Shown here: piece after piece, positions 36,049-44,532 of the stretch
How the letters are laid out: each line of letters begins with the position of its first letter
How positions within the stretch are numbered: the stretch's first letter is position 1
Source of the DNA: Pseudodesulfovibrio hydrargyri
GTDB taxonomy: Bacteria; Desulfobacterota; Desulfovibrionia; Desulfovibrionales; Desulfovibrionaceae
Assembly (NCBI RefSeq): GCF_001874525.1
Contig: NZ_LKAQ01000004.1
Location: 856,805-920,804 of the forward strand
Direction: 5' to 3'
DNA: 64,000 bases
Notes under the pieces: model-generated
Told to the model about the DNA's origin: nothing
Database searches by the model: none
The model's input: only the letters and a program-made list of their open reading frames with translations
Program-made: the position numbers and the translations under genes

Positions 36049-36828
36049 TTACCAGCCGCCGGAGGCGCCTCCGCCTCCGAATCCGCCGCCGCCGAACCCG
36101 CCGAATCCGCCGCCGCCAAAGCCGCCTCCGAATCCGCCGCCACCGCCGATGCGCGGGCCGGGCATATAGATGAAGCCGGGGCCGCTGCGCCGGACCGTGT
36201 TGGCTCCTTCGGTCGCTCCGGGGATGCGGCGGCGGCCAAACTTTTCGGTCAGCAGGATCATGAAGATCATGGGGCCGATGAGGATGGCCAGGATGTTGAG
36301 CTTGCTCTTGCGCTTCTTGGGCAGGGCGGTGAACTCGCCGCGCACGGCACCGGTGATGGCGGTCACGCCTTCGAGGAAGCCCTGGTTGTACCGTCCGGCC
36401 CGGAACTGTGGGGTGATCACGTTGTCGATGATCTGCCCGGCCAGGACGTCGGTCAGGCGTCCTTCCAGGCCGTAGCCGACCTCGATGCGGATCCTGCGGT
36501 CTTCCTTGCTGACCAGGAGGATGACCCCGTTGTCGAAGTCCTTGTGGCCGACCTTCCAGGCCTCGGCCACGCGGATGGAGAAGTCCTCGATGGCGTCGCC
36601 CTCAAGCGACGGGACGGTCAGGACCGCCACCTGGGTGGAGTCCGACTCCTCCAGGGCGGCCAACTGGCTCTCGAGGGTCTGCCGGGTCTGGGGCGACATC
36701 ATCCTGCCCAGGTCGTTGACCCGCGTGGTGTACGGCGGAACGTCCAAGGCCAGGGCCGTGGCGCTCAGGCCGAGTACCAGGACCAGGGCCGCGAACAGGG
36801 CGTACAGTCTGTTTGTGGGGAAGCGCAC
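36049..36828 (-). CDS. TPM domain protein with glycine-rich tail (YgcG-like)
   Basis: 259 residues. A signal peptide (ending at ALA, about residue 27) is followed by a periplasmic TPM domain (VNDLGRMMSPQTRQTLESQLAALE, ILLVSKEDRRIRIEVGYGLEG), one membrane helix (about 180-196) and a C-terminal tail made almost only of glycine and phenylalanine. This is the common layout of YgcG-type proteins encoded next to lemA. The tail is low complexity and its codons explain the long open frames on the opposite strand. Confidence 0.88.
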   Translation of the reverse strand: MRFPTNRLYALFAALVLVLGLSATALALDVPPYTTRVNDLGRMMSPQTRQTLESQLAALEESDSTQVAVLTVPSLEGDAIEDFSIRVAEAWKVGHKDFDNGVILLVSKEDRRIRIEVGYGLEGRLTDVLAGQIIDNVITPQFRAGRYNQGFLEGVTAITGAVRGEFTALPKKRKSKLNILAILIGPMIFMILLTEKFGRRRIPGATEGANTVRRSGPGFIYMPGPRIGGGGGFGGGFGGGGFGGFGGGGFGGGGASGGW

Positions 36829-36840
36829 CGCGATGCCCGC

Positions 36841-37440
36841 CTAGGACTCGGACCCGAAGTTGACCTTGGGTGCGGTCTTTGCCTCCGGGGCAGCCTCGAA
36901 GAACTCCTTGCGCTCCAGGTGGAGCAGCAGCGAGTTGGTCAGGGAGTTCGGGAACTTGCGGATGGAGAAGTTGAAGGTCTTGACCGCATCGTTGTAGCGC
37001 TGCCGGGCCACGTTGATGCGGTTCTCGGTGCCCTCGAGCTGGTGCTGCAGGGCCAGGAAATTCTGGTTGGCCTTGAGGTCCGGGTATCGTTCGACCACGA
37101 CCATGAGCCGGGACAGGGCCGAGGAGAGCTGGCCCTGGGCGGCCTGGAAGTTGGCCAGGGCGTTCTTGTCGGTCAGCATCTCCGGGGTGAGCTTGGTCTG
37201 CGTGGCCTTGGCGCGCGCCTCGACCACGGCGGTCAGGGTGGATTTTTCGTGGGCGGCAGCGCCCTTGACGGTCTCCACCAGATTGGGGATCAGGTCCGCG
37301 CGGCGTTGCAGGGCGGATTCCAGGTTGGCCCACGCGCCGTAGACCTCTTCCTCCTGCTGTTGCATGGAGTTGTAGCCGCATCCGGCCAGGGAGGCCGCTA
37401 TGAAAAGGGCCGCAAGGACCGTGACAAGTCGTTTGAGCAT
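36841..37440 (-). CDS. lemA: LemA family lipoprotein
   Basis: 199 residues. A lipobox (SLAGCGYN) marks the N-terminus. The helical LemA body contains [32 protein letters not shown] repeats and [18 protein letters not shown]. LemA is an envelope protein of poorly known function. First gene of the operon with two TPM proteins; the gap to the next start is 12 bases. Confidence 0.9.
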   Translation of the reverse strand: MLKRLVTVLAALFIAASLAGCGYNSMQQQEEEVYGAWANLESALQRRADLIPNLVETVKGAAAHEKSTLTAVVEARAKATQTKLTPEMLTDKNALANFQAAQGQLSSALSRLMVVVERYPDLKANQNFLALQHQLEGTENRINVARQRYNDAVKTFNFSIRKFPNSLTNSLLLHLERKEFFEAAPEAKTAPKVNFGSES

Positions 37441-37542
37441 GGCTTGTTTTCCCTTGGTTGGGGTTTGTCTTTGTTGCGCAACAAGATGCGCCCGGCAGCG
37501 TGAAAGTCAAGGCGTGCCGGGGGGGGATTGTCCGCAATCCGG

Positions 37543-37989
37543 CTATTTTTTCTTCTTGGCGGGCCGTTTGAGCCGCTTGCCGGCGGCCAGAAGCTTGCGC
37601 AGCTCGGCCGCGGCCTTGACCATGTCGGAGTCGTGGAGCAGGAACCGCTCCTTGGCGGTCTGGAAATGCCAGCCCGCGGGCCGGGTCAGGAACTTGGCCC
37701 CGCGCGAAAGCAGGTATTCCTCGGCCTCGGTCTCGGCGGCCACCCCTTCCAGCTCGGCCAGGATTTCCTCGCGCTTTTGCATGTCCCGGAGGAACTGCGC
37801 GATCTCGTAGACGGAACGCAGCAGGTCCTCCGGCTGGATATCGGTGTCCTTCTTGCGCCCGGAGAGATGTCGTTGGAGTTCGTTGAGGTCCGTCTTCAGC
37901 TCCTTGATCTCGAACAGGGCCTTTTCTTTTGAAATATCAATTTTGTCGGTAAGTTGCTTGTAGATCGCTCGCAATTTCTGTGTGGACAT
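37543..37989 (-). CDS. Hypothetical coiled-coil protein (148 aa)
   Basis: No family recognised. The N-terminal half is charged and helical (ALFEIKELKTDLNELQRHLSGRKKDTD), probably a coiled coil; the C-terminus is a lysine-rich tail (KRLKRPAKKKK). There is no signal peptide. Possibly a nucleic-acid-associated protein, but that is only from charge. Confidence 0.6.
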   Translation of the reverse strand: MSTQKLRAIYKQLTDKIDISKEKALFEIKELKTDLNELQRHLSGRKKDTDIQPEDLLRSVYEIAQFLRDMQKREEILAELEGVAAETEAEEYLLSRGAKFLTRPAGWHFQTAKERFLLHDSDMVKAAAELRKLLAAGKRLKRPAKKKK

Positions 37990-38082
37990 GGAACCTGCTC
38001 TTCACCTTGCTGTTACCCCGGATTATCAAAAGCCTAGTTTAGGCTAGCCCATTTTCCGGGCGGTCCGCAACCGGTGGAGCCA

Positions 38083-38694
<612 letters not shown>

Positions 38695-38741
38695 GGGCCG
38701 GTGTAGCCCGGCCGATTAAAAAGGGTCAACCCCGGCTCGGC

Positions 38742-39530
38742 TCAGGTCCTTTCGGCCAGCCGGCGGAGGTCCCCGCGCAATTGGGCTTTCAGTTCCGGGA
38801 ACACGCCCCGGTCCGGCAGCAGTGCCAGGAGCTGCTCGAAGTGGCCGGTGTCGATCAGCCGGTTGTAGGCGTAGGCGAAGTGCAGGTCGTGGACCCAGGC
38901 GCACAGGAACAGGACGAAGTCGTTGGACCAGCGCATGGACGCGTACGGGATGAGCCTGCGCTCCCGGGTGCGGCGGACCACGTCGGGCGAGACCTCGTCG
39001 GGGTGCACGGTGATGCCGTATTTGATCGCCCTGCCGGTCAGCTCCTTGTGCAGCAGGCCGCCCACGCTGTTGCGCACCGCGTCGAGCTTGTCCGCGTCCC
39101 GGACCATCTCGGTCACCATGCGCGCGTCCGGATTCATTCCTTCAGGCAGGGCGGCCCGGTTGTGCAGGCGCACCGCCTCGATGACCACGGAGCGCCAATG
39201 TCCGTCCAGGCCGTCCAGCACGTCGGAACCGGCCAGGATGCGCGCGCCCTCCGCGCCGTGGTCGTATTCGGTGCCGTCGTCGGCGGTCCGGCGGTCCACC
39301 AGCTGCGCGAACCGCCCGGTGTCGTGCAGAATGGCCGCGATCTCGGCGGCCAGGGCAAGGTCGGGATCGGGCCGTTCCTCCGTGAGGATGTGGCGCACGT
39401 GGGCCAGCACGCGCATGGGATGCATGATCTTGCGCCGGACCCGGATGCGGAGTTCATCGGGCGCGCGGTCCTCGAACGTTCGGCCCAGGTCCACGAGCCA
39501 GCGGAGGGAGCGGGTGATGCGGGTGTCCAT
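38742..39530 (-). CDS. HD-domain hydrolase
   Basis: 262 residues. The HD core is HPMRVLAHVRHI...EIAAILHDTGRFAQL, then DHGAEGARIL and MVRDADKLDAVRN, giving a full set of metal ligands. The substrate is unknown. The ATG at 39530 is preferred over a TTG at 39548. It follows the CULT-domain gene by 40 bases and precedes yigZ by 47, so all three may be one unit. Confidence 0.75.
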   Translation of the reverse strand: MDTRITRSLRWLVDLGRTFEDRAPDELRIRVRRKIMHPMRVLAHVRHILTEERPDPDLALAAEIAAILHDTGRFAQLVDRRTADDGTEYDHGAEGARILAGSDVLDGLDGHWRSVVIEAVRLHNRAALPEGMNPDARMVTEMVRDADKLDAVRNSVGGLLHKELTGRAIKYGITVHPDEVSPDVVRRTRERRLIPYASMRWSNDFVLFLCAWVHDLHFAYAYNRLIDTGHFEQLLALLPDRGVFPELKAQLRGDLRRLAERT

Positions 39531-39570
39531 GACCGGAGTGTAGCGCAAGCCGAAACGGGTTGCCAGCGGG

Positions 39571-40035
39571 CTAGGACCGGATCCCCGGCTCCTCCTCCAT
39601 GAGCGCCTTGAGGATCAGGCCGAAGAAGCCGCCGTCTTCGCCCATGTAACGCCAGCCGAGTTGGGAGGAGCAGCCGGTGCACAGGACCACCTGCCAGCGG
39701 TAGCCCGGGAACCAGGTGAACTCGCCGGTCTCGGGCCCGGCCGGGGTCAGGTTTTTGGCCGAGGCGAAGCAGCCGAGTTCGAAGACCAGCCCATCCGGGT
39801 TGAAGAACACATGCCGGTGGCGGCCGTTGATCTTCATGCCCAGGTCGCGCCGGGTGATCCGGCTGCGGCACGCACGGCAGACCAGCACTCCGCCGGTCTC
39901 CGCCTCCACTGGTTCCAGGCGTTCGCCCGGCCGGTCTCCCGCTCCCGGACCGCCCGGCGAATCGCCGGAAGGCGGGACTTCCCGGTCCTGTTCCCGGCGC
40001 AACGCTCGCGCCGCCGTCTTGCAGTCTATGGCCAT
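39571..40035 (-). CDS. CULT-domain protein (bacterial cereblon-like, thalidomide-binding fold)
   Basis: 154 residues. About 50 disordered residues precede a single CULT domain. Two zinc-binding pairs are visible, CRAC (C53, C56) and CTGC (C119, C122). The aromatic cage of cereblon is fully kept: W108 and W114 in TWFPGYRW and W128 in LGWRY, matching the three tryptophans of the human thalidomide pocket. The stretch HVFFNPDGLVFELGCFASAKN also follows the family pattern. Known bacterial single-domain forms bind cyclic imides and may recognise damaged or modified protein ends; the true ligand is not known. The neighbours (HD hydrolase, YigZ) do not define its job. Confidence 0.8.
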   Translation of the reverse strand: MAIDCKTAARALRREQDREVPPSGDSPGGPGAGDRPGERLEPVEAETGGVLVCRACRSRITRRDLGMKINGRHRHVFFNPDGLVFELGCFASAKNLTPAGPETGEFTWFPGYRWQVVLCTGCSSQLGWRYMGEDGGFFGLILKALMEEEPGIRS

Positions 40036-40242
40036 ACGGGACCTCCACTCCGCCTATACCCCACCGGCCCCCATTGGTCGAGTGCGCAGAATTTTCTTCG
40101 TTTTGCATGCATCTTGTGCTTCCTTTTTTTCCCGTAAGATTACATTATGCCATCAACGGCACAATGAATTGCGGCCATCAGGTGGTCGTAGCGGACATTA
40201 ACTGTTGCATATTCAATGTAATACGAACGATTGGAGGAAATC

Positions 40243-40452
40243 ATGAAGTTAAGCGCACGCAATCTCATCCCCGGCACCGTCAAAGAAGTCACCATCGGCC
40301 TGGTCAATGCCGAGGTCGTCATCGAAATCGCTCCCGGCGTGGAGATGGTTTCGGTCATCACCAAGAATTCCGTGGAACGCATGGGCATCAAGGTCGGCGA
40401 CAAGGTCGACGCCATGGTCAAGGCCACCAGCGTCATGATCGCCAAGGACTAA
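40243..40452 (+). CDS. Molbindin-like molybdate-binding protein (Mop/TOBE domain)
   Basis: 69 residues forming one Mop domain: SARNLIPGTVKEVTIGLVNAEVVIEI, then VSVITKNSVERMGIKVGDKVDAMVKATSVMI. Molbindins form hexamers that store molybdate or tungstate, fitting a genome with molybdoenzymes and mobA. The ATG at 40243 has a GGAGGA site at 40233. An ATTACATT/AATGTAAT pair (40139-40146 and 40215-40222) brackets the upstream region and might be regulatory. A clear terminator follows. Confidence 0.9.
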   Translation: MKLSARNLIPGTVKEVTIGLVNAEVVIEIAPGVEMVSVITKNSVERMGIKVGDKVDAMVKATSVMIAKD

Positions 40453-40477
40453 CCTCGGCGCAACGGATGAAAGCCAG

Positions 40478-40507
40478 GCGGACGCCCTTCGGAGCGTCCG
40501 CCTTTTT
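40478..40507 (+). terminator. Rho-independent terminator
   Basis: GGCGGACGC pairs with GCGTCCGCC around CCTTCGGA, followed by TTTTTC. It ends the molbindin transcript. Confidence 0.92.
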
Positions 40508-40529
40508 CTATTGGGCCGAGAGGGAGAAA

Positions 40530-40625
40530 TCGGGAAATGAAGGCCGCTTCGCGGCGAACGTCGGGTGACTTCGCCTCTGGCGGGCAAGGGGCGCACCCTT
40601 GCAGCCCTCTTCCGCGCCTTCGGCC
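40530..40625 (+). repeat. Intergenic repeat module C, copy 3
   Basis: GAAGGCCGCTTCGCGGC and GACTTCGCCTCTGGCGGGCA with the GCACCCTTGCAGCCC that follows match the copies near 5450 and 24700 (inverted). Confidence 0.65.
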
Positions 40626-40669
40626 CGGTTGGAGTTGACCCTTTTGATGCCCGGCCGTACAGATGGATC

Positions 40670-40960
40670 ATGCCCGGCAAAATCGATTCCCCGCATCTGC
40701 GGTTGTGCGACGCCTGCTGCGACAACTCCGGCACCAACAAGGAGATGGTCAAAACCGGCGGGTGCACCTGCGACATCTGCGGCTGGGCCTGCAAGTGCTG
40801 CGGCGACGACGGCAAACAGTTCGTCAACAAGGTCCTGGTGCGCACCATCCCGGCCGAGGGGTGGGCCTATCTCCAATGGCGCAACAGCCGCAGCCTCGTG
40901 CCCCTGGACTGGGAACGGCTGTTTCGCCATGGCCGGGCTGAAGACAATAAAAAAGACTGA
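40670..40960 (+). CDS. Cysteine-rich small protein, possible zinc or iron-sulfur binder
   Basis: 96 residues with nine cysteines in the first 45 (C13, 16, 17, 32, 34, 37, 41, 43, 44), arranged as CDACC and CTCDICGWACKCC. This density suggests a metal cluster or zinc-binding protein. The C-terminal half is ordinary. No family recognised. The ATG at 40670 starts just before the Cys cluster; the longer open frame upstream runs into repeat module C and is rejected. Confidence 0.6.
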   Translation: MPGKIDSPHLRLCDACCDNSGTNKEMVKTGGCTCDICGWACKCCGDDGKQFVNKVLVRTIPAEGWAYLQWRNSRSLVPLDWERLFRHGRAEDNKKD

Positions 40961-41035
40961 GTTACTGAGCTGTTAAAGATCATCCAAAACAATAGATAGC
41001 TAACTATACATCAGTCGGGCGGGCAAGACAGCGTC

Positions 41036-41647
41036 TCAGGCAAAGAGTATGGGCCGGACCAGAGAGGCGGCGATGGACCACATGGTCAGGCAGACCGCCC
41101 CGTCCAGGATGCGCCAGGTCAGGTCGCGTGAGAACAGCGGGGCCAGGACCTGGCCTCCCAGACTCAGGCACAGGAACCAGGTGAACGAGGCCGCGAACGC
41201 GCCCAGGCCGAAGGCGTATCGCGCCGTGCCCGGGAATCGTCCGCTGACCGAGCCCATAAGCACCACGGTGTCCAGGTACACGTGCGGATTGAGGAGAGTC
41301 ACGGCCAGGGTCAGTGCCAGGGTGCGACGCAGGCCCTGCTCGACTTCCTGCCGCGTCTCCATTGACCCGCCGCGCAACGCCGCTTTCAACGCGCCCAGGC
41401 CGTACCAGGCCAGGAACGCCGCCCCGGCCCAGGCCGCGATCAGCCCCAAGGTCGGGTTGGACGCCACCATCGTGCCCACGCCGGTCACGCCCAGGCCAAT
41501 GAGCAGGCCGTCGCACAGGATGCACAGCGCCGCCACCGCCAGATGATGGTTGCGCCGGACGCTCTGCGTCAAAACAAACGCGTTCTGCGCCCCGATGGCC
41601 ACGATCAGCCCGCCTCCCATGGCATACCCTTGTATGAATGGTGTCAT
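41036..41647 (-). CDS. argO: LysE/ArgO family amino acid exporter
   Basis: 203 residues with six membrane helices. The N-terminal GGGLIVAIGAQNAFVLTQSVRRNHHL is the LysE/ArgO signature, and LLNPHVYLDTVVLMGSV is the conserved central motif. These export arginine or lysine. It is divergent from an ArgP-like regulator gene, the usual arrangement for argO control. Confidence 0.87.
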   Translation of the reverse strand: MTPFIQGYAMGGGLIVAIGAQNAFVLTQSVRRNHHLAVAALCILCDGLLIGLGVTGVGTMVASNPTLGLIAAWAGAAFLAWYGLGALKAALRGGSMETRQEVEQGLRRTLALTLAVTLLNPHVYLDTVVLMGSVSGRFPGTARYAFGLGAFAASFTWFLCLSLGGQVLAPLFSRDLTWRILDGAVCLTMWSIAASLVRPILFA

Positions 41648-41653
41648 TTGTTG

Positions 41654-41785
41654 TGCCTCCGGCGGCCGAGGGAAGGGGAAGAGGGAACCCTTTGAAAAGG
41701 GCTTCCCTCTTCCCCTTCCCCCGGACCCCCCATCCCCTTCTCCCTCCTAAACTTTTTGTGCCGCTTCGCGGGGAGGGGTGAGGGT
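41654..41785 (+). repeat. Intergenic repeat module A in the argO/argP gap
   Basis: A full module A (GCCTCCGGCGGCC, GGGAACCCTTTGAAAAGGG, CTAAACTTTTTGTGCCGCTTCGCGGGG) lies beside argO, leaving about 100 bases for control of argP. Confidence 0.85.
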
Positions 41786-41856
41786 GGTTGGTTCAGGTTG
41801 TTGTTGATTGAAGTTGTAGAGGCGAGGCGTGGTGGTGTAAAACTAATTGTTTTCAG

Positions 41857-41881
41857 TGTTCATTAGAAATGCTAATGAACA
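41857..41881. promoter_or_regulatory. Candidate ArgP operator
   Basis: Perfect 10-bp inverted repeat TGTTCATTAG (41857-41866) and CTAATGAACA (41872-41881) around AAATG, in an AT-rich patch three bases before the argP start. Its position suits autoregulation by the LysR-type protein. Confidence 0.65.
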
Positions 41882-41884
41882 GGC

Positions 41885-42778
41885 ATGTTGGATTACAAGT
41901 TGCTTGAGGCCTTTGCCGCCGTGGTCGGGGAAGGCGGGTTCGAGAAGGGCGCGCGGGTCCTGCATCTGACCCAGGGGGCCGTGTCCCAGCGGGTCAAACT
42001 GCTGGAGGAACAGGCCGGATGCGTGCTCCTGGTGCGTTCCTCGCCGCCCCGGCCCACCGTGGCCGGGCAGGCCATGCTCAAGCATTTCCGACAGGTGCGG
42101 CGGCTTGAAGAGGACCTAAGCGCGGGGCTGGGCCAGAACGAGGCCGGGTTCGACACCCTGCCCGTGGGCGTGAACGCCGATTCCCTGGCCACTTGGTTCT
42201 TTCCGGCCCTGGACGGCTATCTGGACGCCGAACCCGTGCTGCTGGACCTGTCCGTGGACGACCAGGCCGAAACCCTCAAACTCCTCAAGGCCGGCGATGT
42301 GCTCGGCTGTGTCGCGGACCGCGCCGAACCGGTCCAGGGTTGCCGCGTGGAGTATCTCGGCGACATGGATTATCGACTGTATGCCACACCGTCATACAAA
42401 ACGAAATGGTATAAGAACGGCGCTGTGTTGGAGAGCGTGGAGAACGCCCCTGTCCTCGTCTTCAACCGCAAGGACGTCATGCACGAAGTCCTGTTGGGCG
42501 AGGCGCTGGGGCAGCGGCCCAATCTGCGTTCGCCCTTCTATCTGCCGTCGGCCGAGCAGTTCGCCCCGGCCGTGGCCTCGGGCCGGGTGGCGGGCATGCT
42601 TCTGGACCAGCAGGCCGCGCCCTATCTTGAGCATGACGAGATCGTCGATCTCCTGCCCGGGCACGTCTTCACCGTGCGCCTGCACTGGCAGTGCTGGAAC
42701 CTCGAATCCGCCCGGCTGGCGTCCTTCACCGACGCTCTGGTCCAAGGCGCGCGCCGCCTGCTCATCCAGCGCCCCTAG
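41885..42778 (+). CDS. argP: LysR-family regulator, ArgP-like
   Basis: 297 residues. The winged-helix N-terminus reads LDYKLLEAFAAVVGEGGFEKGARVLHLTQGAVSQRVKLLEEQ, the ArgP/IciA form of the LysR helix-turn-helix; the effector domain begins near residue 90 (LPVGVNADSLATWFFPAL). ArgP senses lysine and arginine and switches on argO. The divergent argO and the palindrome just before the start support this. Confidence 0.87.
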   Translation: MLDYKLLEAFAAVVGEGGFEKGARVLHLTQGAVSQRVKLLEEQAGCVLLVRSSPPRPTVAGQAMLKHFRQVRRLEEDLSAGLGQNEAGFDTLPVGVNADSLATWFFPALDGYLDAEPVLLDLSVDDQAETLKLLKAGDVLGCVADRAEPVQGCRVEYLGDMDYRLYATPSYKTKWYKNGAVLESVENAPVLVFNRKDVMHEVLLGEALGQRPNLRSPFYLPSAEQFAPAVASGRVAGMLLDQQAAPYLEHDEIVDLLPGHVFTVRLHWQCWNLESARLASFTDALVQGARRLLIQRP

Positions 42779-42842
42779 GTTTGCCCATGCCCACCCTTTG
42801 TTGTATTCACCGGGAAACATTCGCCGCATCAAGGAGTCTTTC

Positions 42843-43484
42843 ATGAAACGGTTCGCCCTGGCCCTGTCCGTCCTCGCCCTCTTCCTCGCCTACGGTTGCT
42901 CCAAGACCTACTATTCCGCCATGGAATCCGTGGGGTACGACAAGCGTGAGATCCTGTCCGACCGGGTCGAAAACGCCCGCGAATCGCAAAAGGACGCAAA
43001 GGAGCAATTCGCCTCGGCCCTGGACCAGTTCAAGTCCGTGGCCGCCTTCGACGGCGGCAAGCTTGAGGCGGTCTACGAAAAACTCAACGACGAATACGAG
43101 GACTGCAAGGACCAGGCGGACGACGTCAAGGCGCGCATCGACTCGGTCGAGGACGTGGCCCAGGCACTGTTCGACGAATGGAGCGGCGAGATCAAGCAAT
43201 ACTCCAGCGCCAAGCTGCGCCGGTCCAGCGAACAGAAATTCGCGGCCACCAAAAAGAAATACAACGGCCTGATCCGGGCCATGCGCAATGCCGAGAGGAA
43301 AATGCAGCCCGTGCTCAACGCCTTCCACGACCAGGTTCTCTACCTCAAGCACAACCTCAACGCCAAAGCCATCGCCTCCCTTCAGGGCGAACTCACTTCC
43401 ATCCGCTCCAACGTGGACTCCCTCATCAAGGAAATGGACAAATCCATAGCCGAAGCCGACTCCTTCATCGAGACTTTGGAATAA
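42843..43484 (+). CDS. DUF2959 family lipoprotein
   Basis: 213 residues. The signal peptide ends in a lipobox (LAYGCSKTYYSAMESVGYDKREIL), and the rest is long amphipathic helices (DRVENARESQKDAKEQFASALDQFKSV), matching the DUF2959 family of unknown function. The ATG at 42843 has an AAGGAG site. A strong terminator follows. Confidence 0.85.
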   Translation: MKRFALALSVLALFLAYGCSKTYYSAMESVGYDKREILSDRVENARESQKDAKEQFASALDQFKSVAAFDGGKLEAVYEKLNDEYEDCKDQADDVKARIDSVEDVAQALFDEWSGEIKQYSSAKLRRSSEQKFAATKKKYNGLIRAMRNAERKMQPVLNAFHDQVLYLKHNLNAKAIASLQGELTSIRSNVDSLIKEMDKSIAEADSFIETLE

Positions 43485-43499
43485 CGGCGGTTCCAGACA

Positions 43500-43546
43500 A
43501 CCCAAAAGGGCCTGCAACCATTGGTCGCAGGCCCTTTTGGGTCGAG
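43500..43546. terminator. Rho-independent terminator, bidirectional
   Basis: A perfect 16-bp stem (43500-43515 with 43527-43542; ACCCAAAAGGGCCTGC arm) with an 11-base loop lies between two convergent genes and can serve both. Confidence 0.9.
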
Positions 43547-43583
43547 GATGTTTCAGGCGTTCTTGAAGGCGTTTCCCCTCGCC

Positions 43584-44522
43584 CTATTTGACGATCATGA
43601 CGGAGTTTCGGGCCTTTTCGGCCACTTCGTGGGACACGCTAAACCCTTTGGCGAACCAGGGTTTGAGGGATTCGGAGGCGAGGATGAGGGAGAAGTCGTA
43701 GCCGATGGTGATGATGGTTTCCACGGGGTCGCCGACCTCGACGAGGATTTCGGCGGGTGTGGTGCCGAGTTCGCCGAGGATCTGGGCGGCTTCCTGGGCG
43801 GCTTTCCGGGCCGAGGCGAGGTCGGCCTCGGTGGGAGCCACGGACAGGATGGACAGGGGGTACCGGCAGGACTGGAAGTAGCGGCTGACCATGGGGAGCA
43901 TGGCCCGGGACTGGTCGGTGTCCTGGACGCAGACCAGGTGGTTGCGGCCGGGTTCGAGATTCCGGGCCACGATGACCGAGCAGTGCGCGTGGGCGGCGAT
44001 CTGGAGGGCCAGGGGTTTGCGGGAGAAGAGTTTTCTGAGCCCGGTCATGGGTTCGGGCGAGGCGCCGACGATGACCACGTCGGCCTTGAATCGCTTGGCC
44101 TCGTCGGACACGGCGGTGGTCACGTCCTTGGCGGTGCGCAGCCGCAGGGAGATGATGCCGCCGCAGGGGTTCTCGTAGTCGCGGATGTACTCGCCCGCCG
44201 GGTCGCCCTTGATCTCGCTGTGTTTCCATTCGCGTTTCGCGCCGGGTTCGATCTCGCCCAGTTCCACGAGGATGTCGCGGGCGGCCTTGAGCTGGCGAAG
44301 GCCGGGCAGTTCGAGCCCCCAGTCCAGGACGTTCTCGCGGGCCACGCGCACTTCCATGCCGCCGGAGTTGAGGCCGCTGTCCAGGGGCCGGACATAGAGC
44401 AGGGCAATATCGGCGCAGGCGGTCTTGGATAGGCGGACGGCGTAGCGCAGGCTGGCGTAGGCTTCGGGGCCGCCGCCGATGCAGATGAGGATGCGCATGT
44501 TGAGCTTGTCGTCCGAGGTCAT
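43584..44522 (-). CDS. Universal stress protein-like tandem domain protein
   Basis: 312 residues with two UspA-like halves. The first starts RILICIGGGPEAYASLRYAVRLSKTACADIALLYV; the second starts HLVCVQDTDQSRAMLPMVSRY and ends EVAEKARNSVMIVK. The ATG at 44522 has AAGGAG six bases upstream. It follows the SLC13 transporter gene by 10 bases, and Usp proteins are often encoded beside such transporters, so it may regulate transport. Confidence 0.82.
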   Translation of the reverse strand: MTSDDKLNMRILICIGGGPEAYASLRYAVRLSKTACADIALLYVRPLDSGLNSGGMEVRVARENVLDWGLELPGLRQLKAARDILVELGEIEPGAKREWKHSEIKGDPAGEYIRDYENPCGGIISLRLRTAKDVTTAVSDEAKRFKADVVIVGASPEPMTGLRKLFSRKPLALQIAAHAHCSVIVARNLEPGRNHLVCVQDTDQSRAMLPMVSRYFQSCRYPLSILSVAPTEADLASARKAAQEAAQILGELGTTPAEILVEVGDPVETIITIGYDFSLILASESLKPWFAKGFSVSHEVAEKARNSVMIVK

Positions 44523-44532
44523 GGACAACTCC

